Assembly (NCBI GenBank): GCA_033220425.1
Contig: CM065650.1
Span: 248,001-312,000, forward strand
Reading direction: 5' to 3'
Length of the DNA stretch: 64,000 nucleotides
DNA from: Lepraria neglecta
Lineage: Eukaryota > Ascomycota > Lecanoromycetes > Lecanorales > Stereocaulaceae
Within the stretch, counting starts at the first letter, position 1. Each line of letters begins with the position of its first letter. The position numbers and the translations under genes were made by a program. Below are positions 23,077-34,895 of this stretch, piece after piece. The notes under the pieces were generated by a model. The model saw only the letters and a list, made by a program, of their open reading frames with translations, was not told where the DNA came from and searched no databases.

Positions 23077-23808
23077 TTAAGTCTTAAAGATCCTAATCGA
23101 TAAAGGAGGACGAATTGTCGACCAAGAGGGATAAGCCAACGGTATCCGGCAGGATGGGCAAGTGTGGGTTGCTCTGTCCTCTTTTTGTCGCTTGCTCCAA
23201 GACTTAAAACATTCTTCGCAGAAAAGGTGGCTATAAAATGTGATATTGTTACAGATCTTCTCTGAGTAGATGGTGTATTCGTATCCCTCTCGTTTTTGAA
23301 GTGAAGCTATAGTAACCCTGATTCCGTTTAATTCAGCCTGCAGATAAGACCGCTGCCTCAGAAGCTCCTTATAAGACACTTGTCCTGAGTCCTTATTCTA
23401 CGTTTTGCGTGCCTTTGCCTTTGCCGGGACTCCCTAAAGTGGACCCTTCTGCTACTGTAATTGTTGGTGCATACGAGAGTTCCTCCACAATGCGTCGTCC
23501 AGCTTCCGGCGGAGATCCTTCTTCGTCTGTATCGCGTAGTTACAAGCGTTCTTAAAGTGATGACTGCGAGCTAGAAGTTCTCTTATCTTGTCCTGCGCGA
23601 AGGACCCTACCAAAAGGCTCTGGTAGTCATCATCGTCGTCCTCCACTAAGATAGGATGACCTGAACAATGGTCAGCTCCACTCGGCTGCTGTATGTTTTC
23701 GCCAGTACCTGCGCTTCCAGCCTCCGCTGGGTCCACTACTATAATATCATTGTCTCTCAAAGCAATACTGGACGAGTGCTCGACAGGCTCGGGGACATTG
23801 GCTGACAT
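23077..23808 (-). pseudogene. RING-finger / coiled-coil protein, RIP-inactivated
   Basis: The frame from ATG 23808 begins MSANVPEPVEHSSSIALRDN and contains an acidic patch (VEDDDDDY). A coiled coil (IQTKKDLRRKLDDALWRNSR) follows, then three TAG stops (near 23451, 23436, 23400), and the same frame resumes to 23077. The C-terminal RING reads YTIYSEKICNNITFYSHLFC, EECFKSWSKRQ, then THTCPSCRIPL. The first Cys pair is Tyr (TGC to TAC/TAT, RIP-type), and the CGH knuckle has become a bare H. An intact homologue would be an E3 ubiquitin ligase; this copy could not bind zinc normally. It sits between 71-bp direct repeats. Confidence 0.75.
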
Positions 23809-23906
23809 GTTTGGCGAAGCACTTGACTTAGCGCTAGTACTGCCACTTGGGTAAAAAGTAGAGGAATGGGCGTAGCGACGGGGAAGAAGCAGGAAAGGCT
23901 AGGGAT

Positions 23907-23977
23907 GTGCGGGCTTTAAGTAGACCCTCCCTGATACTGACAGCCGAAATTTATCCATTGCCTTATTTTTAGTCGCA
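23907..23977. repeat. 71-bp direct repeat flanking RING relic, right copy
   Basis: Partner of 22990-23060, just upstream of the RING gene start. Same orientation. Confidence 0.75.
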
Positions 23978-25002
23978 ACGCATTAACTGCTTTGGCTCTA
24001 GCGTCGAAGACACACTTTTCGGCTTGGGGCTTCGTGGGATCCACGGGGACTTCAAAACGTTTGGAAACCGTAAGTGGGATATAGTATTGGGTACCTGGGC
24101 TCTACCTGGGGTTGCAAGGACCTTATCTCGCTTCGAGATGGGTATTAATGCAACATCACCATAGCCTCATACTGGACTGCGTGAGGAAAATGGAAAAGGT
24201 GATCGCGCGGAGCTGAAGCGAATACCAAACTGGGACTCCATCTACAAGGGTGGCATTCGTGGTCCTGGCAACAATACAGCACGCAAAATGTGTTGCATGA
24301 TCTCCCTTTTATCGGGCATACGCTGGCTTTATTCCAATCTACCGGTAACCTTAGAGGGGAATAGTAAAGTGGCTATAACATTATTGGCGTATACTTTCAT
24401 TTAGGGGATGCTAATATTATTTGGCCACCTCGTAAGGGAAGAGGCGCACTCTACGTGCGAGTACATTAAAATTTCAATATCAAATAACTGCAGAGAGCCT
24501 GCGCAAGATAACATAGTACTCTTTCCTTTAGTACTTCTATATACTACCGTCAAAATGTATTAGCTTATCTAAAGCTTCCTCAGACGCCTGCCCGAGCTCG
24601 AAACCTTTACTCGCGAGGTAAAACATTCTACCGCAATAGGTTCTGGGTGTTTTAATGTAACGTTAATATTAGATTCATATCATAATGGCGGTAAGATTTG
24701 GTCTCCTTGGGCTAAGGTATAGTATCATTCTCCTATACTATGATTTTTATTCAGGTAGAGAGAATATTAATAGAGGATTTCAAATATATATAAGAAGCAA
24801 TATTCTAAAAAGGCTCTGATAATTGCCTTTACTTTATTAACTAGACACTCTTAGGGTTTTATAAAGTAAAGTAAGGCTTAGAGTGTATACTCTAATAACG
24901 CCTATCCGGCTTATGCGATCTTCCTAGATACAATATCCTAATCTAATGCTCCCATAAGGCATGTATATATCACGCTATAGACCCTAAATACAGTCATTCA
25001 AG
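23978..25002. other. No gene recognised
   Basis: Intergenic sequence that becomes AT-rich after about 24480, with numerous TA-rich runs and no open frame above about 50 codons that I can support. Confidence 0.4.
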
Positions 25003-27243
25003 TCATTCAAATTGTATTAAGGGTTCAAAGTACATGACGCCGGTAGGTGAGGTACTACTAGGCCGATTATTGTGGATGAAGCCGCTTTCGGAGTTTGAGG
25101 AGCCTATACGGAGATTTGATAGTCCCGATTGGAGGGAGAGAATGTCGGACTCGTCGGAGTGGTAGCGGCGGTAGAAGGTGGGTCGATGAGGCATGCCGTC
25201 TCTGATAAGTCCGGTTTTAGAACCCGAGGAACCATATCTCTCTATTGTAGGGCGCTGGATTAGTAAAAGAGATCTGAAGACTAGGTAGCGGCCGTCGAAG
25301 GATGGAGACGGATAACCGGAGCTAGCTGCGCTGATGCTGGGGGAGGCTAGTTCGTGGCTGGGATCTGGGTTGGGGAGTTCTGAGTTCGAGTATATTGATT
25401 CGGGGGTTAAGAGTTCGGAGCGTAGCTTTTCGGCACTTAGGGATGGTGCTTCTGATCTTGAGAATAGTTCTGGGCTTAAGAAATCTGATCTAGTCGTAGG
25501 AGAGCCGGGGAGTTCGATAATACGGCTGTATGGTCGGATAGCGTTGGGACCGAAGGATTCTATACCTTCCATTTCGGACCGGGGTGTTATAGGATTCTCA
25601 GTAGGTGCTACTATAATAGTAGTGGACTTTTTGAATCTAACCTCTGGGTCTTCTGAAAAGTCATACTTCTGCATGTCTAATATACCGGGCGCGACTTTAG
25701 GCTCGTCACCGGGAAGCCCGGCTTTTCGATCATACTTCTTACGACACATTCTGCGGACGAAGTATACGCTAATGAGCGAAGCAATAAGGACGACGGCGAT
25801 GGCGATTCCGGCTATCGCGCCTGTGCCGTTGCCGTAAAAGCTATTGCCGGTCGATTTAGCTCTTAACGAACCGGTTAAGGTTGGATTCGAAGGTGCCGTG
25901 CCGGTGGTATCGGTAGATGAGATAGGAACGATATAAGTTGGCGTACTTTGGTCGAACGTGGCTTGCGAAATTAAGAAATTAGAGTACTTGTAGTCGACGA
26001 TCAGGAAGCTATAGAATATGAATAAGTTGTAGGCGAATCTATATTCGCTATATTGCTTACGATTCCTGGAAGAAGGTTCGTCCTAGCGTATATAAGTTTT
26101 TATCAGATACGCGCTGTAAGGGGAAGTATCTTGACTATTTCTTGACTAAAGGATGATAGGCCTCGAGATCAAAGCTAGCGTAAGGTAGAGTAATATTAAC
26201 TGATAGTCTATTAAGACTGTTGGCCAACTGAAATATCATACTTGGATTTTCTTGGACTAAAGCATTATATAGAGTATCGTTAACGAGGTACAGGTTATTA
26301 AGAGAGTCCCAGGAAATACTAAAGGCGTTCTCGAAAAGCTGGTATGCTTCTTGGGGAAGCTATAAGTACGGCACCGTCGAATCTATAACTGCCATAATAC
26401 CTTAAGAAAGTAACGGCGTCTGAATCTTCGCGGTAGAGTATGTAATCGACGGTATTACTACGACGAGCTACCTTACTGCTGTTGGTGCGAAACTAAAAGA
26501 GATATCGTTCGGCGTGAATCTTGATGTATTATAGCCACCTAAAGTCAAGCTCGCACCAATACCGCCGTTTGGCTCTAAGAGGGGTAAGCGGGATTCTATA
26601 TCTTGAATGACTTTGCTTACGATAAGACGCTCTAGCTGTATAGCCATATAACAGACTTAGTATCAGGTTCTTATTCTTAAGTAAGGTTAGGAGACTTGGC
26701 GACGAGTCGCTACTATCTGTAAAATTGATAGGTTAATTTAAGAGGCCCAGACTGCTAACATAGAAAGCCTCTGTGCTAATACTAGCAATCACTTGATAGT
26801 TCACTGAGATGTTGGCGGCTCCAGGCTTTCCTGGTAGTCCGACCGTATTGTAGCCATATGAGCCATTCACAGCATTACCAGTGTAGCCTAGGTTACCCTC
26901 CGCGCCAAGTTGGAACATATCCTTGACATTCCAAGCAGAAGACTTGGTGTTATCATACTCTCCACCCCGAGCTTGCGTACAATTCGCAGCATCATTGGGG
27001 CCGCAGCCTTCAGGCGCAACTACCCAGGTAGATGCTACCTCGGTAGACGCGAAGACTTGTAGCTGCTGAGGTGGGTTTCCGGTAGTAATCGAGAAGGTTA
27101 ACTAAGCACCATCAACTCTAAGGCTTCGAAACCGCAGTTGATTAGTAGCTGACAATGTCGATTTCTTGATAATATAGGAAATGAGAAATTGTATACAAGT
27201 CTCTGCTTAGATTAACCACAATCGGCGCTGCTTCGATCGGCAT
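25003..27243 (-). pseudogene. Aspartic-protease-like (A1) membrane protein, broken
   Basis: Starting at ATG 27243 (MPIEAAPIVVNLSRDLY), an intron and then VDGA-stop-LTFSITTGNPPQ lead into an A1-peptidase-like lobe (STEVASTWVVAPEGCG, NLGYTGNAVNGSYGYNTVGL, TEAFYVSSLGLLN). After a frame change come LTLGGYNTSRFTPNDISFSF, VIDSTVPYL and INITLPYASFDLEAYHP-like sequence, then LYTLGRTFFQES. A 60-odd-base intron (GTAAGC…TATAG, near 25995-26050) leads to LIVDYKYSNFLISQATFDQ. A Gly-rich linker, a transmembrane helix (IAGIAIAVVLIASLISVYFV, about 25835-25770) and a 248-codon Ser/Pro-rich cytosolic tail (MCRKKYDRKAGLPG…) follow. The first catalytic motif is ST, not DTG, and the second is DST, so a catalytically dead paralogue is likely even before the RIP damage. 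Confidence 0.7.
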
Positions 27244-28280
27244 TATCGATTACTCTTTTCGGAAATAAGATAATATAGTAAACGGAAGGTTATAGATAAG
27301 GAAGAAAGAGTACGAAAAACTATAATGATAGGAGTTGCGTCACTTTACAGTAGTACTGATACTGGCAGGTAGACGAAGGTAAGAATCGCTGACACTACAT
27401 CAGCAGAGTATATCAATAGATTTCTAGAGTAGTGGGAAGACACGGAAAAGCCTATCGCGTTGCTAGCAGGAATAGAATTCGAATGGTCTGGGTCTTTGGC
27501 ATGCGCAGACGATCGGAAGAACGTCGGATGCGGACACCATGCAGTTTATGGCTGGCCTCGTGCAAGCAACGAGTGTATTACGCTTTCTCACCCTACCTTC
27601 GCAACGCTCGCACTGCAAAGACTTTTTCCTGCAATTGGGTGGAGGCGCGCACGGTTGCTAAATGCCAAGCATTCGCATGGGTCCTGAAATAGGCGCGACT
27701 TTTCAAGCGCTAGATATGAACTACACTAGGGTTGAAAAGACCCCGCTTTCTTAGCTTCCAATCCTTCGACTGCACCTCCTCCCAGAGACGTGAGAAAATA
27801 ATGGCGCGAACGAACGGCCAATGATGACGGATCATCACCGAGGCATAGGGCGAGCTGCAGCTTCTTGAGCCGAGAGTTGACTGCTTTCACCGCCAGTAAG
27901 AGATCTAACTAACATCTTCCCTCAACCAGACGCCTGAGCCCTACCATGTACCGCGAGCTCCGAAGAAGGAAGGCCGATAGGTACAATATTCAAAGGTCCA
28001 GTAAGCGGGCCGATGGCGGAATACCATATGGCCAGGATGTCTCGCAAAGGCTTGATCGAGGCTTCCAAAGCGCTTAATTCACCGGCGAACCCTGTGAAGA
28101 ATGGGCGCTATTGAATCATCCTCATGCAAGCCTCCAAGCGGGCAGTACCTGACATTCCGAAGATCGTCCCCCTTCTAGCCAGCTAATATGAGAGCTCCTC
28201 CCGGGCAAGCTACCTAGCTCGTCGTTCCTGCACTCAGCTTCCTAACCCTCACTCATTTCTAGGATCATCATACAAGGACG
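27244..28280. other. Intergenic between divergent genes
   Basis: Separates the minus-strand protease-like gene from the plus-strand secreted protein gene. Two overlapping + frames at 27432-27692 have no recognisable domain. This would have held both promoters. Confidence 0.4.
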
Positions 28281-29606
28281 ATGGCTTCGTTTTTATGGTC
28301 TCTCTTACTCGCTCTAAGCGCTGTTCTTAGGCCCGCCTGCAGCGTTCCGCAAGGTAGGATTGCTCCGATACAGACCTTCTCGCTGGAAGACAGAGCTAAC
28401 AATTAACGCAGAGCAGCTTGCAACAGTCACGCAATCAGCCCAATTCCTACAGTCCGGACCTGCGCCAGATTTGGCGAGAACAGCCAGTGCCGCTGGACCA
28501 TCCTGTAGTAGTTGCTACATTGTCGCCGGTGTCGCCGGACTAGTATGGTACTTAGAAATATTCGTACATACAGCTGCAACGGCAGTAGTTTCAGTGGGTA
28601 TTAGGAATGGCACCAGCGCTACGAGAACCGTAATTACTCAGAACGAAGGGGAATTTATATACAACCTGGCTTCTACCGCAGCTGGTGGCGCTTTAGTATA
28701 AGTAAACTATTCGCCCTCCTTCACTTTGGGAGGAGCTATATTATACGTTGGACAAAGCCCTAGTGCTTCAGTAATACGCTGACCAAGAGCAGAACCTTAC
28801 CTACGGCATATAACGTTTTCACTGGTACGACTATCGCATTAGCCTCCGGGCAGGGTTTCAGAATTGAATCTGACGCGATTGTAGCATACTCTATCACATC
28901 CGCGTTTGAGTCTATTAGAGTTTGTATCATAATATCCGGCGCGCCTACCACGTTATCCTCCGCATATACGGAAATCTTATAGTCCGCGAATGGTCAGATT
29001 ATATTGGACGCCGATGGACAGAAGTCGTTCATCGATTTCCTCGGGTTTTCTACATGTTCTGGTGGTAGAGAGAACGTCGTCCCGACTGCATTGATTCAGG
29101 TGACCAATATAACAGCCACAATGACGAGCATATTTTCGAACGTGCCTCTAGCTGCCGTATCGGCTACTCTGACCATAGCTTCCGTAAGTCGTCACAGTTC
29201 ATGTATAATTAGGTTCTATATCGCTGCGCAGAGCTGCTTATAACTAACTTGAGAATCTTAGCATTCTATACCAAGTGCAACTACGGCGGAGTCTACCACA
29301 AGGACACCGTCGACCACCGTCTTTCCTTTAGCCGCCGCTCCCAAGATCGTTATTGGCAACAAGACTGTTATACCTAGTCCAAATCCGATCGCCCTTTCAA
29401 TGTTTAGTGGTGAAGTGACTACTGGTACTACTACTGTAATGGGAATAACTTCTAGTGGCCCTCTGTTTGCAACTGGGACTGGAGGAAACTTCTCTATGCC
29501 GATGACTTTTTTTGGGAAAGCCACCCTAAACAAATCCGACATCTGGCTGACGAATATATGGGGAGCTGGCATGATGGGTCTAGGAATTATTGTGTATTAC
29601 TTATAA
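28281..29606 (+). pseudogene. Secreted, probably GPI-anchored protein, broken
   Basis: ATG 28281 gives a signal peptide (MASFLWSLLLALSAVLRPAC). A 58-base intron (28354-28411, CTAAC branch) leads to EQLATVTQSAQFLQSGPAPD, CSSCYIVAGVAGLVWYLEIF and TAATAVVSVGIRNGTSATRT. TAA at 28699-28701 and a frameshift near 28780 break it. The other frame continues TAYNVFTGTTIALASGQGF…, TAG (SAYTEIL-stop-SANGQ) and KSFIDFLGFSTCSGG. A second intron (GTAAGT, CTAAC, TTAG; about 29187-29259) joins a Ser/Thr-rich region that ends in a hydrophobic tail (WGAGMMGLGIIVYYL) typical of GPI-anchored proteins. The family is common in Sordariomycetes-like genomes but I know of no assigned function. Confidence 0.6.
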
Positions 29607-30999
29607 GGTATAGGATATGTGGGAAAGGATGTGAAACCGCGAGTAATCATTGATATATAATTGAGATAATACATGCATTAAATATGATCAACCTTCAGAC
29701 ACTACTCGTCATTTCTCATAACAGATGAGCCAAAAAGATACATTTGTCAGTGACGGCTCTCCTAGCACCTGTATCATTAAAGCTGCTGTTTCTATCTTGG
29801 GGGTAAGTTAGATGCAGAGCGTTGAGCGTTTTCAGCACCGCTCAAGGGTCTTAGTTTCCGCCTCTGCGCTGTAAGTGTAGGGTTTTGATAGGTGGACTCT
29901 GATTCAGTGCAAGGAGCCGCAACCGCGCTGATTTTATTGGACCAGCTAAACTCAAAGAAGTACTTACGCAGATCATTCTTCACACTAAAATTTCCAAGAC
30001 GTAGGATCGCAACTTTACCGAGACCTGTCCAATTTTCCAATTACTGACAAATGTTGCATTAAAGCGAAAACATCGTTAATGGATTAGGGGTCAAGTCAAG
30101 CCTGGCGACGGAAGCTCAGGAGGAGCTACTAGCAGCTAACCCCGCCACCGCAGAGCAGATGTAATCTAAGGGCCCCATCGCCTTTGTTAAACATATAGAT
30201 CAGACGTAAAGGGTCTTAGACGCCTTTCTTGTAAGAATTCGACTTCTACGCTAGGCTTAATACTGATTGAAATATGTATAGAGGAGTGAAAATGAACAAC
30301 TGGCACGCCTCCTGCGAATATATCCGACAGAGATTCGAAGTCGTTTTCAAGGCTCGAAGCCTGGAATCTACAACGCCTCTCGCCCTTTCGAAATAACTGA
30401 AGTAGTAATGAACGCTAACGTGGTATATACAATTATAGCACTGGGGGATCTCTCCTGGACCGAAGGGCTTCCTATGTTTGGCCCAGGAAAGGAGAGTACT
30501 ACCTTGGAGAGCGGCTACGCGGTCCACTTTCTAGGCGATCTATGCCGTATATACGATGGACGTGGTGGAGCGTTAGTAGTAATATAGTAGAGGAAGATCG
30601 GCAAAGGCAAGCTTGACGGAAAAGCGAATGGTACTGGGTAATTGGATTCCGCCGATGGCTTAGTCAATTGAATTATGGAGAGCTCTCGGGGTCGAGATCA
30701 GGGATTTCCCTAAATAAAGGAAGATCTCGATCTGTAGGACAGTAATATCCTGGGGGTGTCAGGACCTTACGTGCTGTATATATAAGTTAGTCCGAGTGTT
30801 CCTAGATCGCAAGTGGGAACTTACGACATTCAGACTCGATCTTATCAAGACAGTCCTGTTCTTCTTCGTGATTATACCTAAGTGCTTTATATATCTTTCG
30901 AAGGCTATAACCTATCAGAGAGTCTATTTTGTCTAGATTGGATATTGTATTACCTGAGACTAGTCATATTTTGGATGATGCCAGGAATGGAATAGGGCA
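29607..30999. other. No gene recognised
   Basis: Minus-strand open stretches at 30040-29792 and 30527-30246 have no recognisable domain. The 30560-31000 part may be the degraded 3' end of the gene starting at 32345, because readable fragments continue in that orientation. Confidence 0.3.
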
Positions 31000-31067
31000 C
31001 CTAATGTTCTACCTCTGTAAAGTCAACGAACTTGTCTTTCAAGCGTAGCCTGAGATGCTCTGCGCTG

Positions 31068-32345
31068 TTAGAGGCCTCCCTCTATCGCAGATATTGGGCA
31101 ACGGAAGGCCCGGCTGGCAGAATTAGACTGGGTTTGGAGTAGATTGCGGAATGACTTATACAAGAGGAAGACCTCCGATACGCGGTAACGCCAACCGTCT
31201 GCAATAAGGCCTGCGATATACTTATTCACCCATTTTACACCCCTGCGCAGGCGATGTAGATAAGCCGGACTCAATGGTTCATTCTTGGCGGTTCTCCGCA
31301 CAGTCAAAGAGGCTTCCATTATCGCGTTGACTTCTTCGAGCTGTGCGCCTTTAGCTAGTATTACCTTATACTATGATACTGCGACTAGATCTATAAAGTA
31401 ATTCATTCGCTGGTACCAGACCTTATACACCTTTATTTGCGAGGCTTTTGTAAAATAATCTTTGAGACGGGCCATTGAATTAGTGTCTGGGTGTGATAGG
31501 GCAGACGACGTGGCGACTGGTCGGTCACAGTTCAGCAAATGTAGGATGGAGTTATGGTTCTATTCCAGGGATGCAAGATCGAACTCCTGCCTCTACTTTT
31601 CCTACTCGCCCATGTGACTGATTCTATCTATGAATGAATCTATCTCCTTCTTCCACCGAGGGGCTTCGTCTAAGATAGCCTCCCCATTCGGTTGTCTGCG
31701 CAACACGTGTGTTGGCTGTGACACTGGTGGGACTCTGGCCGAAGACGTGTGAGCGCCCTGGCCTCGAGGAGTTACATTGATCCGTTTGACTCGTTTGGGA
31801 TTCCGGGGGCCCATTGAGGTCGAGCTTAGATTTGGGGTGGTAGAGGGGAGTATAGCGATTCTTTGTCGGAGAACTGGAGGGGATGATCGAGGCTGAGGGC
31901 GGGACGCAGGGTTCGGAGGAGCAAATGCAGGGACGTTAGGTGGACACACGACAGGCCGGAGGTGGCCAGGAGCTGGTGGGGATGATCGAAACTGAGGGCG
32001 GGACGTAGGGTTCGAAGAAGCGTCTGTATTGACGTTAGATGGATACATGACAGGCCAGAGCGGACCGATACCTTCCTTATCTGAGGTATCCTCAACGGTA
32101 GCAGGACGTCCCGAGGTCGTAGCCAGATTCATACGCCTTGCAGTAATCGTCGAGTCGACTGCGGTACGCTCGGGAATCTCCGATGCTTGGCGGCGGGTAG
32201 GTAGGGAAGATAAGGCATGTGGAGGACCTGGGGAAAGACTGTGTCGAGCGAGTATGTGGTAAAGGGATTTCACCTTGGCTTCTAAGAATGTTATGTATTG
32301 TTCACTTGTGCCCAAATAATCGTCGATAGGCTACCTGCGCTCCAT
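31068..32345 (-). pseudogene. Accessory protein of unknown function, RIP-damaged
   Basis: From ATG 32345 (MERR-stop-PIDDYLGTSEQ) one frame reads a short coiled coil (YITFLEAKVKSLYHIL), then a long Pro/Ser-rich linker with an internal repeat (RPQFRSSPPAPGHLRPVV and RPQPRSSPPVLRQRI; 32040-31850). A helical region follows (PRWKKEIDSFIDRISHMGE, LTVRRTAKNEPLSPAYLHRL, VKWVNKYIAGLIADGWRYR). Stops occur at about 31602, 31596, 31566 and 31365, always in Gln/Trp-compatible context. I do not recognise a named domain. The former gene may extend below 31068 in another frame. Confidence 0.55.
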
Positions 32346-32789
32346 GATCCATGATGTGGAGTATTACGGGATGATCTCCATTTTCACAAGGGATGAAAAC
32401 TATGATGCCTGCAAAGTCAGCTAGCTGTTATTGGCTAGGAGGCGTTATTTTTAGCAAGCTTTCTCCATCAAATGTAGTTTTGATAGAGAAACTCTAAATT
32501 CTCCATCACATGCTTTTGTGATGGAAAAATTCCAATTCTAGCTCTGATACAGTCCTTCTCCGCTTGGCTTCACATTCCATTCAATGATAGGAGATCTAAT
32601 TTTGGTTTGCCACCCTTTTGCTGCTGCGGCGTACTTTTCTGGCTTGGGTGTGTAGTTTCCTGACTGCACCCCCGAATTGCGTATTCCATCTAACGCATGC
32701 TGATTTGGCTGATATTAAAAGACGCTATTCATAATCCTGGTGAGCGGCCTATCCATTCTCGAATTATGGGCCGGACCCTTTATCTGAGT
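32346..32789. other. Intergenic with short inverted words
   Basis: Repeats of 'tccatcaaatg/tccatcacatg' with complementary 'gatggaaaaa' occur at 32462-32530. No gene recognised. Confidence 0.35.
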
Positions 32790-33863
32790 ATGACTAGTGC
32801 CTCTCAGACCACTCTGGCGGCTCTTACCTTTGGGGCGGCTCTGGTAGCCGCATCGCCGTATGACTGTTCGCCTGCGGCGACTGTGACTGTGACATTGAAT
32901 AGACCGTCAGCTGCAAGCAATGTACTAACTACGACAGCCGCAGCTATAAATGAGGTAAGTGATCATATGATAATTGCGGTCACCAACATGTACGGAATAT
33001 ATTTGTCTCTTTCTCTAGCTTCGGACGCTGGCGGTCTATCGCCCGTGGGAGACCCATCACCGGGCGTTATCTCCTCTGCCTCCCTAACCTAGTACACCTT
33101 CCCAACGGGTTGGGCGGGGAGGATCCTGGTAGGTCCAAATCTCAATATCAATGGAAGCAAGATCGAAGGCAGCTTTACAGGTCCACCGGATATTGATGTC
33201 AGCTATATGGACGGCTTTTCCGTGCCCCTGACTTGCTCTTCCGAGGGTGTAGCAGTCTTAGGCTATAATATTGATCTCTTTAAGCAGAGCGCATATGAAA
33301 ACCTTGTCGATGGTCCCGTCTGCCTCAATCCGGCTCGAGGTTTCCCGGAAGGTCCTGCTTCTACCTTCTTCGCGGCATATACTGGAGTAGCTTATACCTA
33401 TCCTAATGATAATGAAGCAAATGTTAGCAACCTTGGAAGCAACCTTGTCTCCTGTTGTATCGGCACGCCATGTAGGGCCCCTGCACGTCAATACTCACGA
33501 CGACTTCAATCTGCGTCGGTGAGCGAGAAACTCGCGGCATCATCCGTGCTACAATCCTCGTCAACCCGTCGGCTCGCTGGAACGGCTTTCATTTCGGCTT
33601 TCCGTGCTCCTCCTTCACCTATATCGGCCGCAATGGACCGATCTGCGCATTCAAATCCAACCGCTCAAACCCCTCCTTACCCGATCAATTCTGGGAAAAC
33701 TATAGCCATTGCGAATCCTGCTACGGCCGTGTCTTCACGGGCGCTATCATCTTGGAAATCGACCTTAAAAGGAGGAACTACGACAAAATGGGCAATATCG
33801 ACGACATGGGCTACATCGACAAAGTGGGTAACCTCTACTTTTCCATCTAGTTCTTGGGTATGA
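32790..33863 (+). pseudogene. Thaumatin-like secreted protein relic (tentative)
   Basis: ATG 32790 begins a signal-peptide-like segment (TTLAALTFGAALVAASPYDC). The frame has one stop, TAG 33090-33092, and continues YTFPTGWAGRILVGPNLN, DVSYMDGFSVPLTCSSEGVA and AYTYPNDNEANVSNLGSNL followed by SCCIGTPCRAP. The PTGWAGRI, VDVSYxxGFSVPL and CCIGTPC blocks resemble fungal thaumatin-like proteins, with several expected cysteines changed. A good intron (GTAAGT 32955 to TAG 33018, 64 bases) would shift the frame, so a nearby indel is likely. After 33490 the frame looks like a shadow of a better frame (next entry). Confidence 0.5.
33491..33850 (+). CDS. Open C-terminal frame, unknown product
   Basis: In the frame two bases on from the thaumatin-like one, about 119 codons run without a stop to TAG 33848. 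They include GIIRATILVNPSARWNGFHF, CSSFTYIGRNGPICAFKSN, SHCESCYGRVFTG and IILEIDLKRRNYDKMGN. Four regular Cys residues and ordinary composition suggest genuine protein, either the tail of the preceding gene after a frameshift or a second exon. No start codon is evident. Unrecognised family. Confidence 0.4.
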   Translation: MLTTTSICVGERETRGIIRATILVNPSARWNGFHFGFPCSSFTYIGRNGPICAFKSNRSNPSLPDQFWENYSHCESCYGRVFTGAIILEIDLKRRNYDKMGNIDDMGYIDKVGNLYFSI

Positions 33864-33977
33864 ATGATCTTGGGATTTACACAAGAGCCTCTGCTTTGCG
33901 GACGCCTAGGCTCCCATACTTTATGTAGATGGTATAAGGTCTAGAGATCATTTAATCTCCAGCAAGGTTTTCAAAGT

Positions 33978-34164
33978 TCATGTCCAGTCACTATACTACG
34001 CAAGCTGTAGCCGTTTACTCAGGTGCAGCATCTAGTTTCATGAGCTCCTCTCTGTTCTAAATTACATATGCGGGCCAAAGCTCATGTCATGTCACTGTAC
34101 TACGCAAGCTGTAGCCGTTTACTCAGGTGCAGCATCTAGTCTCATGAGCTCCTCTCTGTTCTAA
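33978..34164. repeat. Direct repeat, 2 x 83 bp with 21-bp spacer
   Basis: 33978-34060 and 34082-34164 are nearly identical ('ctacgcaagctgtagccgtt' … 'gagctcctctctgttctaa') with four or five differences, mostly transitions. No coding sense is apparent. Confidence 0.85.
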
Positions 34165-34211
34165 CGTCCGTCCCTGGATCGAGAGACTCACCCCGTCGCG
34201 AGACGAACCAA
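34163..34211. repeat. Inverted match to 40876-40924
   Basis: The reverse complement of this block ('gtctctcgatccagggacgg' core) recurs at 40876-40924. The two copies bracket the NLR locus in opposite orientation. It may be the end of a dispersed element. Confidence 0.7.
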
Positions 34212-34247
34212 CGGTTTAGACCTCTGAAGTCTCTCCCCCGCAAAACT

Positions 34248-34439
34248 ATGAAGATATGGTCGATATGTCACTATTCTATAGCCATTTCTCCTCCAGGACA
34301 CCTGTCTGCAACGAAAATTACCGCGGTATTGGTCATACTGTCGCTCGTTTCGTTGACGCTATCGATTGCCGCTTCAGCTGTTCCCGCCGGCTAAATCACG
34401 ACTGGCCACAAATTTTCGGATTTCGGAACCATAGTATGA
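34248..34439 (+). pseudogene. Small secreted protein, one RIP-type stop
   Basis: ATG 34248 gives a 63-codon frame with a strongly hydrophobic leader (ITAVLVILSLVSLTLSIAAS, then AVPAG), a plausible signal peptide, then TAA (CAA-type), ITTGHKFSDFGTIV and TGA 34437. So short that it may be only the 5' exon of a secreted protein gene. Confidence 0.35.
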
Positions 34440-34895
34440 TAGTCCCATGAAGAAAGAATATAATTCCAAGCTTTAAAGACATGGATTTCAAGTTTCGCCG
34501 TGCGAAGGAGGGTGGCACGACAGCCTCGCGCCGGTGATGTTTTAGCGTGCCTTGGCGTGTATTAGGTTATGAACACCATACCATATTTTTTGTATCATAA
34601 AGAGCCATCCCGTTTTCGCTATGGCTTCTAGGAAAACTATAGCGCCGCTGAAGGTTTCTAGAAGTGTCTTTAGGGCAGCCACGTGCCCGCTTTCTTTGTG
34701 CCTAGCGCGGCCCTTATCTGACTCACTACTGCTGCCTAGAGGCGCTGCCTCTCACTCGTTTCCGTCCCCTTATTACCATCATTACAGTAAGCTAACATGG
34801 ACAGAGCCAGTTAGGTACTGGCGCAAGGCGTTCCTGTTGGCATGCCTAAATCATACCGTGCCCTAGCAGATTATGGCGGGGTCCCTCACTCGACC
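34440..34895. other. No gene recognised
   Basis: Follows the 3' end of the NLR relic. An 81-codon + frame at 34621 has no domain. Confidence 0.35.
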
